Positions 27,356 to 35,965 of a stretch of DNA of 64,000 nt are shown in pieces (the stretch's first letter is position 1; every line of letters begins with the position of its first letter). The notes below the pieces were generated by a model. It saw nothing but the letters and a program-made list of their open reading frames with translations, was not told where the DNA came from and did no database searches. The DNA lies in NCBI GenBank assembly GCA_029262895.1, contig JAJCYM010000075.1, forward strand, positions 1 to 64,000, read 5' to 3'. Position numbers and translations under genes: made by a program. The DNA is from Roseivirga sp. Lineage in GTDB: Bacteria > Bacteroidota > Bacteroidia > Cytophagales > Cyclobacteriaceae.

Positions 27356-28201
27356 ATGATGACCTCCACAGAACTGGACTTATACGGACATCCCTTTGTG
27401 CAATGTGTGACCCTCACACAGGGTTTTCGCCTACCCAGCGTAATGAAAGACGATGCCTGCTTTATCTATGTGCATAAAGGCACTCAGGAAGTCTATGCCC
27501 CAAACCAGAAATTCACCATTAGGGATCGTGAATCCATTTTAATGAAATGCGGAAATTACGTTGCCAATTTCAAGGACGTCTCACCCGTTTCCACCTTTCA
27601 AAGCGTCCTTTTTCATTTGGATCCCGGGGCTATAAAAAAGGCCTTTGGTAATCGGGAGCCGGATTTTTTCAGGGTTAGTAAAAACAGGCAGCTGGATTTG
27701 ACAGCAATGAAAATCGATGCCAGTGATCTGATGGATAATTTCATGGATAACATGTCAATTTATTTTCAGCAACCCGCGCTGGCTACAGAATCGCTTATGG
27801 CTGTCAAGCTTCAGGAGTTAGTCCTGCTTCTGTGCGATTCCGGAAATAACCAATTAGCCAGTCAGATTATTGGCACCCTTTATACACCGGCTGAAATTGC
27901 ATTTGAACAAGTCATCGAGGCCAACCTATTTAACAATCTCTCGATTGCCGAAGTGGCTATGCTGTCCAATTGTAGTGAATCTACCTTTAAACGAAAGTTC
28001 AAAACCTGGTACAATGAGTCACCTGCCAAGTATTTTAGAAGGAAGAAGTTGGAACGCGCTGCCCTTTTGCTGAGAACATCAGACCTTCAGGTGAACGAGA
28101 TTGCCTGGGACTGTGGCTTCGAGAATGCCGGTCACTTCAGCACCTGCTTCGTACAAGCCTATGGCAAAAACCCCACTGCATATAAGAATGACCTGAATTG
28201 A
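27356..28201 (+). CDS. AraC-family transcriptional regulator (ExsA-like N-terminus)
   Basis: 281 residues. The N-terminal about 150 residues form a cupin-like sensor of the ExsA/Bacteroidota type (DDACFIYVHKGTQEVYAPNQ, ILMKCGNYVANF); the C-terminal domain (about 178-280) has two HTH motifs: LSIAEVAMLSNCSESTFKRK and LQVNEIAWDCGFENAGHFST, followed by F-V-Q-A-Y-G-K-N-P. Two adjacent ATGs (27356, 27359) are equally plausible starts. The SRPBCC gene 79 bp downstream on the same strand may be its target or operon partner. The inducer is unknown. Confidence 0.92.
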   Translation: MMTSTELDLYGHPFVQCVTLTQGFRLPSVMKDDACFIYVHKGTQEVYAPNQKFTIRDRESILMKCGNYVANFKDVSPVSTFQSVLFHLDPGAIKKAFGNREPDFFRVSKNRQLDLTAMKIDASDLMDNFMDNMSIYFQQPALATESLMAVKLQELVLLLCDSGNNQLASQIIGTLYTPAEIAFEQVIEANLFNNLSIAEVAMLSNCSESTFKRKFKTWYNESPAKYFRRKKLERAALLLRTSDLQVNEIAWDCGFENAGHFSTCFVQAYGKNPTAYKNDLN

Positions 28202-28280
28202 AAACAGGTTGACCGAAACGGAAACGATCAAGCTTTGATCTCTGGCGTTATTTGTTGTGTACACTTTAAATCAATTCACA

Positions 28281-28814
28281 ATGAGACAAGTTTCAAGATC
28301 AATCAAAATCAATTCCTCCAAGGAAGAAGTCTGGGATGTACTTTTTAACCAATTCGGAGATGTTAATAATTTCAATCCATTGATTGAAGCTTCGATAAGT
28401 ACCAAGGGAGGTTCTGGAGATGTAGGCAGCGAGCGTATGTGCACCATTGACTCGAAGACGCAGGTGTATGAGCGCATAACACGCTCAGAAGAAGGACAAA
28501 ATTTTGACATTGAGGTATTTGAAGGAGGCTTGCCGATGATGGACAAGATGATTGCACGTTTGGATGTTATAGAACTCTCCGAGAACCAAACCGAGGCTCA
28601 GTTTACAATGAACTACACAACTAAACCTCCTATTATGGGAGGAATGATGAAGGGCATGATGGGCAAAATGTTTTTCAAATTACTGATCGGACTTAAATAT
28701 CACTTGGAGACTGGAAAATTGGTGACTAAGCAGGACATCAAAAGCATCGAGAAAATGTATCGTTGGCTTGGTGAAAATGAGTCCTTTCCTGTGAAGATGG
28801 CTACGGCTTCTTAA
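28281..28814 (+). CDS. SRPBCC-family (START/Bet v1-like) protein
   Basis: 177 residues from the ATG at 28281; an in-frame GTG 24 nt upstream is less likely because the domain begins at RQVSRSIKINSSKEEVWDVL. It has the SRPBCC helix-grip pattern: strand 1, SSKEEVWDVLFNQFGDVNNF, then antiparallel strands (MCTIDSKTQVYERIT, EAQFTMNYTTKP) and a long C-terminal helix (GLKYHLETGKLV). Such proteins bind hydrophobic ligands or catalyse cyclase/dehydratase-type reactions; no catalytic residues can be assigned. It follows an AraC regulator gene and converges with the M20 peptidase. Confidence 0.8.
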   Translation: MRQVSRSIKINSSKEEVWDVLFNQFGDVNNFNPLIEASISTKGGSGDVGSERMCTIDSKTQVYERITRSEEGQNFDIEVFEGGLPMMDKMIARLDVIELSENQTEAQFTMNYTTKPPIMGGMMKGMMGKMFFKLLIGLKYHLETGKLVTKQDIKSIEKMYRWLGENESFPVKMATAS

Positions 28815-28862
28815 ATCCCAGGCCGCGACCAATTCGAAGGAACCACCAACCAGTACCTGTCA

Positions 28863-30185
28863 TTACTTCCCCTGCCCTAAAGGCAGTCCTTTAAGGATTC
28901 GGTACATCAACACCGCGGCTCGTTTTGATTGCATAGGCAGGGTTCTGAGATCACCGGTTTCATTGATGGTGTGGTCATCGGCACCTCCCAGCCCCATGCC
29001 ATCAATGCCCATTTCTACCAGGCCGGAAGTAAATGAAATATCAGCAGCCCCGGCATTGCTAGGGTTGACTGGCTCCACTTTCCCAAAACCCAGGTCCTCA
29101 CTCACCTTACTGAATTGCCCCAGCAGATCATAATTACTTGGTGATGGGGCAAATGGTGGGTAACCATCACCAAAGGTAATGGTAGCCTCGGTTTGTGGCA
29201 GGTGCCTCGAAACAATCGCCTTCATAGTAGCCTGGGTTTTGGCCAATTGCTCGGGCGAGATACAGCGTATATCTCCTGTAACAGTAACATCCTTCGATAC
29301 CACATTGCTCTTGCCAAAAGCGGTGCCGGCATTTTTGCCTTGATCGTACGTCACAGCAGTTCCACCCACAATCATTCCCGGATTAAAAGTCAGGTATTCC
29401 TCTTTGGATAAAGTCTCATAAAACTGGTTCAGAATTCTTGAGGCTTCGTAGATGGCTCCTGCCCCAACTTTCGGTTTGAAAATTTGAGAAGAATGAGATG
29501 CATTACCGGTTACAGTCAATTTCCAACCAGAGGAGCTTCGTCTTGCTACAATGGCTGTGGTCGGATCACCATCTCCGTTTTCAAAACCTAAAGCAATGTC
29601 GGCCCATTCTGCTGCATCCACCAAGGCCTTTTTAGATAAGTCCAGTGGCCTGCCGCTCAGTTCTTCATCCCCGGTCATTACCACAGTAATGTTCATGTCC
29701 TTCAACAAACCGGCATCATGCAAAGCTGAAAGAGATTGTAGAATAATCACATCCCCTCCTTTCATATCAGCTATGCCAGGCCCCTTTACAATATTCTCGT
29801 CAATCTGCCTCCATTCCTGGTTAGGACTATCAGGTTCGAAAACTGTATCTAAATGCCCAATCATCATGATTTTCTTGCCCTTTCCTCCTTCTATCCTGGC
29901 AATGAGATGCCCAGCTCTATTAAAAGCGCTGCCGTCTACCCATTCTACCTCCATTCCGAGCGCCCTAAATTTCTCCATAAAGACTTCACCCACCTTTCTG
30001 ACTCCATCAAAATTCATTGAACCAGAATTGATATTGATCACTTCCTTGAGAAGGGCCACAGCCTCTGCATCATTGTCATCTATATACTTGACAAGTTTCT
30101 TTTCAGTCCTGTCTAATTGGCCATGCGCTATTTGAATGCAAAACATGAAAAGGGTTGGAATAATTAATTTTCTCAGGAGTTTCAT
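28863..30185 (-). CDS. Exported M20-family metallopeptidase (glutamate carboxypeptidase/CPG2-like)
   Basis: 440 residues from the ATG at 30185, chosen because it directly precedes a signal peptide (MKLLRKLIIPTLFMFCIQIA, cleavage near HGQ); an upstream in-frame ATG at 30248 would bury it. The di-zinc M20 site is intact: MIGHLDTVFEPD (His and Asp of the first motif), GPGIADMKGGDV (bridging Asp) and TGDEELSG (catalytic and ligand Glu), with a later His in GGADDHTINETG. The dimerisation domain is in the middle (about 210-330). It resembles carboxypeptidase G2, which removes C-terminal glutamate from folates and peptides; the real substrate is unknown. Periplasmic, monocistronic. Confidence 0.9.
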   Translation of the reverse strand: MKLLRKLIIPTLFMFCIQIAHGQLDRTEKKLVKYIDDNDAEAVALLKEVININSGSMNFDGVRKVGEVFMEKFRALGMEVEWVDGSAFNRAGHLIARIEGGKGKKIMMIGHLDTVFEPDSPNQEWRQIDENIVKGPGIADMKGGDVIILQSLSALHDAGLLKDMNITVVMTGDEELSGRPLDLSKKALVDAAEWADIALGFENGDGDPTTAIVARRSSSGWKLTVTGNASHSSQIFKPKVGAGAIYEASRILNQFYETLSKEEYLTFNPGMIVGGTAVTYDQGKNAGTAFGKSNVVSKDVTVTGDIRCISPEQLAKTQATMKAIVSRHLPQTEATITFGDGYPPFAPSPSNYDLLGQFSKVSEDLGFGKVEPVNPSNAGAADISFTSGLVEMGIDGMGLGGADDHTINETGDLRTLPMQSKRAAVLMYRILKGLPLGQGK

Positions 30186-30359
30186 AGTTCTTGGAATTGA
30201 AGCGGACAATAATAAGTAAGATAAACAATCAATCAAATCATCGGACATTCCTAAGCTTAATAAACCGATATTAAGGGTGAAATTAGATTCGATTCGTTAC
30301 AAGCCTTTTAACAAGTGTATTCAATAGAAAAACACCACGTGAGCAAAGATCATATATCA

Positions 30360-30776
30360 ATGCGGTCTATGAACTTTGGGCAACATTGGAGAACCGAGAA
30401 TGTAAAGGAATATGATTATGAAATTTCTTTACCCTTGAATTTTGTAAAGAAATTCATTCAAGCAGAATTGTATGATTTGATTGAAGATTGTAAAGCCCAT
30501 CCAGATTCGACTGATGAATTGGAAAATCTATTGAGAACAGATAATTGGCCAACTTCATGTGACCAGATTTTCGCCAGTGAAAATAAAAATTTACAAATCA
30601 AACTGCTCGAATTTCATTCACATGAAATTCTCTTGGAATGGTTTGGAGATAAACCAAAAACCCAAAATGGATATGTGCTCAATTCAGTGGACAACATTGA
30701 ATTGATCCAAGATTTCATAATGGTAATTGGAAAATGCAGGGGTTCAGAATCCGACTTAAAGTATCAGGATTTCTGA
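30360..30776 (+). CDS. Hypothetical protein
   Basis: 138 residues from the ATG at 30360; in-frame GTG codons at 30315 and 30339 could extend it. I do not recognise the family. Visible: a lysine- and glutamate-rich helical region (LNFVKKFIQAELYDLIEDCK), DNWPTSCDQIFASEN, LEFHSHEILLEWFGDKP and a closing helix ELIQDFIMVIGKC. No signal peptide, membrane span or catalytic motif. It is AT-richer than its neighbours and ends 1 bp before the stop of the convergent gene at 30777, with tail-to-tail packing. Confidence 0.6.
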   Translation: MRSMNFGQHWRTENVKEYDYEISLPLNFVKKFIQAELYDLIEDCKAHPDSTDELENLLRTDNWPTSCDQIFASENKNLQIKLLEFHSHEILLEWFGDKPKTQNGYVLNSVDNIELIQDFIMVIGKCRGSESDLKYQDF

Positions 30777-31199
30777 TTAACTAGCTCTCCAGGCAACTTG
30801 CTTGGCAGTATCACCTACAGTGACAAGAAGTCTTGTCGGGCCTGGTACCAATACCAATTTCACATCTTGGTCTGGGAAATCATCAACTTCCACAGGTACA
30901 CCCTCTCCATATTCTACGTCATAGCTATGTCTGCCCTTGTAATCCTTCTGCAGGCGTAAGTAGTTCTTTGCAAAATAGGCCGTTGGTAGCAGCACATCAT
31001 TGTCAGGACAAAATTCATCATGCACCAGGGCGATTGCCTCCTCTAATTCCTGACCGAATTCCTCAACAAAGGCATCTTCAAGATCGTGTAGCTCCTCCTC
31101 CAAATCATCATAGCGTTCATCGCTATAATCAAGGTCATCGAGCTCATTAATTTTATCTGCTAAGGTGGCAAAATCAGCGTTTAGCTTATCAACATCCAT
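30777..31199 (-). CDS. Hypothetical acidic protein
   Basis: 140 residues, strongly acidic in the first half: a predicted coiled coil (NADFATLADKINELDDLDYS, DDLEEELHDLEDAFVEEF, about 6-50) followed by a small beta domain (EGVPVEVDDFPDQDVKLVLV, PGPTRLLVTVGDTAKQVAWR). Cytosolic, no recognised domain. ATG at 31199. It is separated from the 4-hydroxyphenylpyruvate dioxygenase gene by a 151-bp divergent region. Probably a lineage-specific conserved protein; no function is suggested. Confidence 0.7.
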   Translation of the reverse strand: MDVDKLNADFATLADKINELDDLDYSDERYDDLEEELHDLEDAFVEEFGQELEEAIALVHDEFCPDNDVLLPTAYFAKNYLRLQKDYKGRHSYDVEYGEGVPVEVDDFPDQDVKLVLVPGPTRLLVTVGDTAKQVAWRAS

Positions 31200-31350
31200 G
31201 GTTTTCCTTTCTTTGCCACAAAGAATGCAAGTTAGATAAAAACATGCAAGCGAAAATATTAAAACCTTAGCACCAGGGAGTATTTTAAATCCTTGATGAA
31301 ACGACTAACTTTACGACCGTTTTAATTAACCAAGTCTAAATTTTAATAGA

Positions 31351-32445
31351 ATGCAGCAGGATTTTTTACCACTCAATGGAACCGATTATATCGAATTTTA
31401 CTGTGGTAATGCAAAACAGTCATCTCTTTTCTACCAAAATTGTTTTGGCTATGAATTGATCGCTTATGCCGGACCCGAAACCGGGGTTATGGATCGTAGT
31501 TCTTATGTCCTTAAACAAGATAAGGTAAGAATAGTCCTTACCACAGCATTGCACCAAGACAACCCAATTTCGGAGCATGTAAAAAAACACGGGGATGGTG
31601 TGAAAGTACTGGCGCTCTGGGTTGATGATGCGACCAAATCTTATGAGGAAACCGTTAAGCGAGGTGCTCAATCGGTTGAAGCTCCCAAAACCAGCTCAGA
31701 TGAGCATGGTGAAGTGGTTACCGCTTCAATTCAAACTTATGGGGAAACCATTCACACTTTTGTTGAGCGAAAAAATTATCGCGGTGCTTTCTTACCAGGC
31801 TTTGAGGCTAGAAAAAGCTTGATTGATGTTACTCCTGTTGGGTTGAAATATGTTGACCACTGTGTTGGTAATGTCGGTTGGGGTGAGATGAATACCTGGG
31901 TAGAATTCTATGAGAGAACCATGGGATTCAATCTGCTTATCACCTTTGATGACAAAGACATTTCTACTGATTACACTGCTCTAATGTCCAAAGTAGTAAG
32001 CAATGGCAACGGTTACGTAAAATTCCCGATCAACGAACCGGCAGAAGGCAAAAAGAAATCTCAAATCGAAGAATACATAGATTTTTACAATGGAGCCGGA
32101 GTCCAACACATTGCCATTGCCACGGACGATATTCTTCATACCGTTTCAGAACTCAGAAAACGGGGTGTTGAATTTTTAATGGTGCCTAACACCTATTACG
32201 ATGATCTGCTAGATCGTGTTGGTGAAATTGACGAAGACCTTCAGCCACTAAAAGATCTGAATATTCTGGTAGACAGAGACGATGAAGGATACCTGCTTCA
32301 AATCTTCACCAAGCCTGTACAAGACAGACCTACAGTCTTCTATGAAATCATTCAAAGAAAGGGTGCCAAGTCATTTGGAAAAGGGAATTTCAAGGCCCTT
32401 TTCGAGGCCATTGAACGAGAACAAGCACTGCGAGGAAATCTCTAA
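31351..32445 (+). CDS. hppD: 4-hydroxyphenylpyruvate dioxygenase
   Basis: 364 residues; converts 4-hydroxyphenylpyruvate to homogentisate in tyrosine catabolism, in the cytosol, with Fe(II). Two vicinal-oxygen-chelate domains: N-terminal (about 10-150, GTDYIEFYCGNAKQSSLFYQ) and catalytic (about 165-350). Iron ligands are His170 (YVDHCVGNVGWGEM), His253 (GVQHIAIATDDI) and Glu332 (FYEIIQRKG). The C-terminal gate helix GKGNFKALFEAIEREQALRG is present. The rest of the homogentisate pathway (homogentisate dioxygenase, fumarylacetoacetase) is not in the window. A hairpin repeat and then the phosphohexomutase gene follow on the same strand. Confidence 0.96.
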   Translation: MQQDFLPLNGTDYIEFYCGNAKQSSLFYQNCFGYELIAYAGPETGVMDRSSYVLKQDKVRIVLTTALHQDNPISEHVKKHGDGVKVLALWVDDATKSYEETVKRGAQSVEAPKTSSDEHGEVVTASIQTYGETIHTFVERKNYRGAFLPGFEARKSLIDVTPVGLKYVDHCVGNVGWGEMNTWVEFYERTMGFNLLITFDDKDISTDYTALMSKVVSNGNGYVKFPINEPAEGKKKSQIEEYIDFYNGAGVQHIAIATDDILHTVSELRKRGVEFLMVPNTYYDDLLDRVGEIDEDLQPLKDLNILVDRDDEGYLLQIFTKPVQDRPTVFYEIIQRKGAKSFGKGNFKALFEAIEREQALRGNL

Positions 32446-32455
32446 TAGTTTAAAT

Positions 32456-32507
32456 GTTTCAAGTTCCAAGTTGTATGCAAGACACCTTGGAACTTAGAAC
32501 TTGAAAC
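32456..32507. repeat. CAAGTTCCAAG-type inverted repeat
   Basis: GTTTCAAGTTCCAAG (32456-32470) pairs with CTTGGAAC and then, across an extra TTAGAAC unit, GTTCAAG-complement AACTTGAAAC (32486-32507). It fills the 75-bp gap between hppD and the phosphohexomutase gene. There is no T-run, so it is a dispersed palindromic repeat rather than a classical terminator, related in sequence style to the AAATTCCAAA cluster near 58.5-59.1 kb. Confidence 0.65.
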
Positions 32508-32520
32508 TCAAAATTTAAGC

Positions 32521-34239
32521 ATGGATCAAAGTATTCAAAAGAAGGTTGACCTCTGGCTCAACAGCAGCATTGATGAGGTCAGCAAAGCGGAAATCAGATC
32601 TATGTCTGAAGAAGAGTTGGCGGAGTCTTTTTATAAGAATCTTGAGTTTGGAACCGGAGGGCTTCGTGGCATTATGGGAGTTGGCTCCAATCGGGTCAAC
32701 AAATACACCATCGGGATGGCTACTCAAGGCCTTGCCAATTATTTAAAAAAGGCATTCCCTGGAGAGCCTCTAAAAATGGCCATTGCGCATGACAGCAGAA
32801 ACAACAGTCGGTTTTTCGCAGAGACCACCGCAGCAGTTTGTTCCGCCAACGGTATTCATGTCTATCTATTCGAGGATCTAAGGCCTACTCCTGAGCTTTC
32901 CTTCGCCATTCGCGAACTTGGTTGCCACAGCGGAGTTGTTTTGACCGCCTCTCACAATCCGAAGGAATACAATGGCTATAAAGCTTATTGGAATGATGGT
33001 GCCCAAGTCCTCGCTCCACATGACAGCAATATCATCGCTGAAGTCAATGCCATTCAGAGTATTGATGACATCAATTTTGAGAAGGTTGATTCGAATATCG
33101 AATCAATTGGCCTCGACCTGGATAACCGTTATCTCGAAGAGATACTGAAATTAGAACTCGACAGTCAGGCGATTAAGAACCAAAGCGATTTAAAGATTGT
33201 CTTCTCTCCTATTCATGGCACCGGAATTACCTTAATTCCAGAGGTCTTGAAAAGAAAGGGGTTTTCCAATGTTCATGTGGTAGAAGAACAAGCTGACCCT
33301 AATGGAAATTTTCCTACAGTTGTTTATCCAAACCCTGAGGAAAAAGAGGCCATGACCCTTGCACTTAACAAGGCTCAGGCAATAGATGCCGACCTGGTAA
33401 TGGCCACCGATCCAGATGCCGACCGGGTGGGTATTGCAGCGAAAAACAGTAAAGGAGATTACGAGCTTATTAATGGCAATCAAGCGGCCACCCTACTTAT
33501 CTATTACCTGCTTAAGAAATGGCAGGAAAATGGAAAACTTGATGGTAATCAAATGATCATCAAAACCATTGTGACCACTGATCTTCTGGATAAGATTGCC
33601 GAGAGTTTCGATGTTGATTGCCCCAATACCCTGACTGGATTCAAATACATCGCTGGCTTGATCAAAGAGCAGGAAGGAAAGAAGACTTTCATTGGTGGTG
33701 GTGAAGAGAGCTATGGCTACATGATCAGTGATTTTGTAAGAGACAAGGATGCTGTTGCCTCCTGCGCTATGTTAGCTGAAATGGCTGCATGGGCCAAGGA
33801 GCAAAACCTCTCTGTTTTTGACTTGCTGGCGGCCATTTATCAACAATATAATTTCTACATGGAAGGGCTTGTATCCATCACCAAAAAGGGCATAAATGGT
33901 GCTGAGGAAATCAAAAAAATGATGTTGAGCCTTAGGAATAACACTCCTGAATTAATCAATGGAAGTCAAGTCATTAAAGTAACTGATTATCAAAAGGGTA
34001 TAATCGACAACAAAACCAATGGGAAAATCGAAAATATAGCCTTTCCAAGTTCTAATGTATTGCAATTTGAATTGGAGGACGGTTCTAAAATATCAGCCCG
34101 ACCATCTGGAACAGAACCTAAAATAAAGTTCTATTTTAGCGTAAATCATCCCTTAGAAAATAAGGCAGATTATGATCTCGTGAAAGCAAAGTTAGAATCC
34201 AGAATTCAGAAAATACAAGAGGATATGGATTTAAATTAA
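32521..34239 (+). CDS. Alpha-D-phosphohexomutase (phosphoglucomutase/phosphomannomutase)
   Basis: 572 residues, the long bacterial phosphoglucomutase/phosphopentomutase-like subgroup (PGM2-like). Interconverts hexose-1- and hexose-6-phosphates (or pentose phosphates) for cell-wall sugar and glycogen metabolism. Active-site phosphoserine in TASHNPKEYNGYK (Ser144), the metal-binding DPDADRVG loop (about 299-306), the sugar-binding GGGEESYGYMISD loop (about 395-407) and the phosphate-binding RPSGTEPKIKFY loop near the C-terminus are all intact. FGTGGLRGIMGVGSNRVN at 43-60 is typical of the PGM2-like subgroup. Start ATG at 32521. Confidence 0.95.
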   Translation: MDQSIQKKVDLWLNSSIDEVSKAEIRSMSEEELAESFYKNLEFGTGGLRGIMGVGSNRVNKYTIGMATQGLANYLKKAFPGEPLKMAIAHDSRNNSRFFAETTAAVCSANGIHVYLFEDLRPTPELSFAIRELGCHSGVVLTASHNPKEYNGYKAYWNDGAQVLAPHDSNIIAEVNAIQSIDDINFEKVDSNIESIGLDLDNRYLEEILKLELDSQAIKNQSDLKIVFSPIHGTGITLIPEVLKRKGFSNVHVVEEQADPNGNFPTVVYPNPEEKEAMTLALNKAQAIDADLVMATDPDADRVGIAAKNSKGDYELINGNQAATLLIYYLLKKWQENGKLDGNQMIIKTIVTTDLLDKIAESFDVDCPNTLTGFKYIAGLIKEQEGKKTFIGGGEESYGYMISDFVRDKDAVASCAMLAEMAAWAKEQNLSVFDLLAAIYQQYNFYMEGLVSITKKGINGAEEIKKMMLSLRNNTPELINGSQVIKVTDYQKGIIDNKTNGKIENIAFPSSNVLQFELEDGSKISARPSGTEPKIKFYFSVNHPLENKADYDLVKAKLESRIQKIQEDMDLN

Positions 34240-34332
34240 CCTTTCATGCGTTAACTTTAAACATGTTACTATTAAGGTTCTCCGGCCAATTTCTATTTAT
34301 TTAATTGGCCTTTAATTAAACCATCTTTCAGT

Positions 34333-34782
34333 ATGACCATCGACAGCCTCAAACAACTTTTTGAAAGAGATTTGCAAAAATTGCGAACTGAATTAGATGC
34401 CTACTCCGATGAAGATCAACTTTGGATTTTAGAAGGCAGCATTAATAATACAGCAGGTAACTTGATGCTACATATTTGCGGGAATCTCCAACACTTTGTG
34501 GGGGCCGTTCTTGGCCAAAGTGGATACATCAGAACTCGGGATAAGGAATTTGGCCTTAAGAATGTTCCAAGGGCTGAGATTGAAAGTCAAATAGATGAAA
34601 CTATGAAGATTGTCTCGCAGACCCTGGACAAACTTACTGATGAAGATCTCAACAAAGCCTACCCCCTTATTATATTTAACAACCAGGAAATGAGCACCAA
34701 TTTCTTCCTGATTCATTTATCCGGTCATTTGATGTATCATTTAGGACAAATCAATTATCACCGCAGACTTCTGGCACATTAA
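34333..34782 (+). CDS. DinB-like/DUF1572 protein
   Basis: 149 residues, four-helix-bundle DinB superfamily. Putative metal-binding histidines lie in LMLHICGNLQHFVGAVLG (about 46-63) and in the C-terminal LIHLSGHLMYHLGQINYHRR (about 125-144), where three to four histidines are spaced as in DinB/DUF1572. Related proteins include mycothiol- or bacillithiol-dependent transferases, but the reaction here is unknown. Its TAA stop shares one base with the ATG of murB (TAATG), so the two genes are translationally coupled. Confidence 0.82.
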   Translation: MTIDSLKQLFERDLQKLRTELDAYSDEDQLWILEGSINNTAGNLMLHICGNLQHFVGAVLGQSGYIRTRDKEFGLKNVPRAEIESQIDETMKIVSQTLDKLTDEDLNKAYPLIIFNNQEMSTNFFLIHLSGHLMYHLGQINYHRRLLAH

Positions 34783-35798
34783 TGACCGGCCTAACGCACA
34801 ATGTCTCATTAAAAGCCTTCAATACTTTTGGTCTTGACATCAAGGCCAAATATTTTCTTGCCTTCTCCGATGTGGGAACGCTACTTGAGCAACTCAATCA
34901 GTTAGAGCCGGCAACTCCTCTCCTCATCCTTGGTGGTGGTAGTAATATTCTATTCACCAAAGATTATGATGGCCTTGTCCTTAAAAATGAACTGAAGGGG
35001 ATTGAGTTACTGCGTGAAAACGATGATCATGTTTGGGTCAGGGTTATGGCAGGTGAAAACTGGCATCAATTTGTACTGCACTGCATTGAACAGAATTGGG
35101 CAGGGGTTGAAAACCTTTCGCTGATTCCTGGTACTGTGGGCGCAGCTCCAATGCAAAACATTGGCGCTTATGGAGTTGAAATCAAAGAAGTATTTGAGTC
35201 CTTGGAAGCTGTAAACATTGCCACAAAAGAAGTTGAGGAGTTTGATGCTGAAAAATGCCAATTTGGATATCGAGAGAGCATTTTTAAAAAGGAAGCTAAA
35301 GGGAAGTATATCATTACTTCTGTCACATTGCGATTGAATAAAAAAACCGAATTCAATGTTTCCTATGGTGCAATACGAGAAACACTGGAGGCCATGGGTG
35401 TTCAGGAATTATCGATTAAAGCCGTGAGTGATGCGGTAATTAAAATCAGGCAGTCCAAACTTCCTGATCCTGAGGAAGTCGGAAATGCCGGGAGTTTTTT
35501 CAAAAACCCAACCATTGATAAAATTGACTATGAAGGACTAAAGGCCGAGTTTCCTTCAATTCCTGGGTACAAGCAGCCCGGAGATAAAATTAAGGTACCT
35601 GCGGCTTGGCTCATTGAACAGACTGGTTGGAAGGGCAAAACTTTCGGTCAAATTGGAGTGCACAAAAACCAACCTCTCGTGCTCGTGAACTATGGCATGG
35701 GTGAAGGTTCGGGAATAGAAAATCTGGCTTTAAAAATTCGGGAATCAGTTGCTACAAGATTCGGCATTGAACTTACTCCAGAAGTCAACATTATTTAA
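34782..35798 (+). CDS. murB: UDP-N-acetylenolpyruvoylglucosamine reductase
   Basis: 338 residues. FAD- and NADPH-dependent reduction of UDP-GlcNAc-enolpyruvate to UDP-MurNAc, the second step of peptidoglycan precursor synthesis, cytosolic. FAD-binding segment LLILGGGSNILFTKDYDGLV (about 47-66), SLIPGTVGAAPMQNIGAYG (about 114-132), and the catalytic Ser in GNAGSFFKNP (proton donor to the intermediate). The insertion containing YGAIRETLEAMGV marks the type I (E. coli-like) MurB. Start is the ATG overlapping the upstream stop by one base. The gene is essential in most bacteria and lies here in an operon with the DinB-like gene. Confidence 0.96.
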   Translation: MTGLTHNVSLKAFNTFGLDIKAKYFLAFSDVGTLLEQLNQLEPATPLLILGGGSNILFTKDYDGLVLKNELKGIELLRENDDHVWVRVMAGENWHQFVLHCIEQNWAGVENLSLIPGTVGAAPMQNIGAYGVEIKEVFESLEAVNIATKEVEEFDAEKCQFGYRESIFKKEAKGKYIITSVTLRLNKKTEFNVSYGAIRETLEAMGVQELSIKAVSDAVIKIRQSKLPDPEEVGNAGSFFKNPTIDKIDYEGLKAEFPSIPGYKQPGDKIKVPAAWLIEQTGWKGKTFGQIGVHKNQPLVLVNYGMGEGSGIENLALKIRESVATRFGIELTPEVNII

Positions 35799-35965
35799 AG
35801 ACTCAGAATAACATCACAGTTAAGTCTCACGCCATGTATGGAACGGAGCTTATGATGTTCGATGGTGAAAGAAAGAACTACCATTGACCTCCTCGGTATA
35901 TTTTCGAGAAGCATTTTGAAGGTCAAAACAATTGGCTAACTTCCAGCGCCTTTTCTGACCCAACC

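Noticed and set aside
29551-30135. 194-codon open frame antisense to the M20 peptidase gene
   Set aside because: It lies wholly within the peptidase gene whose catalytic motifs are intact; its composition is a reverse-strand shadow.
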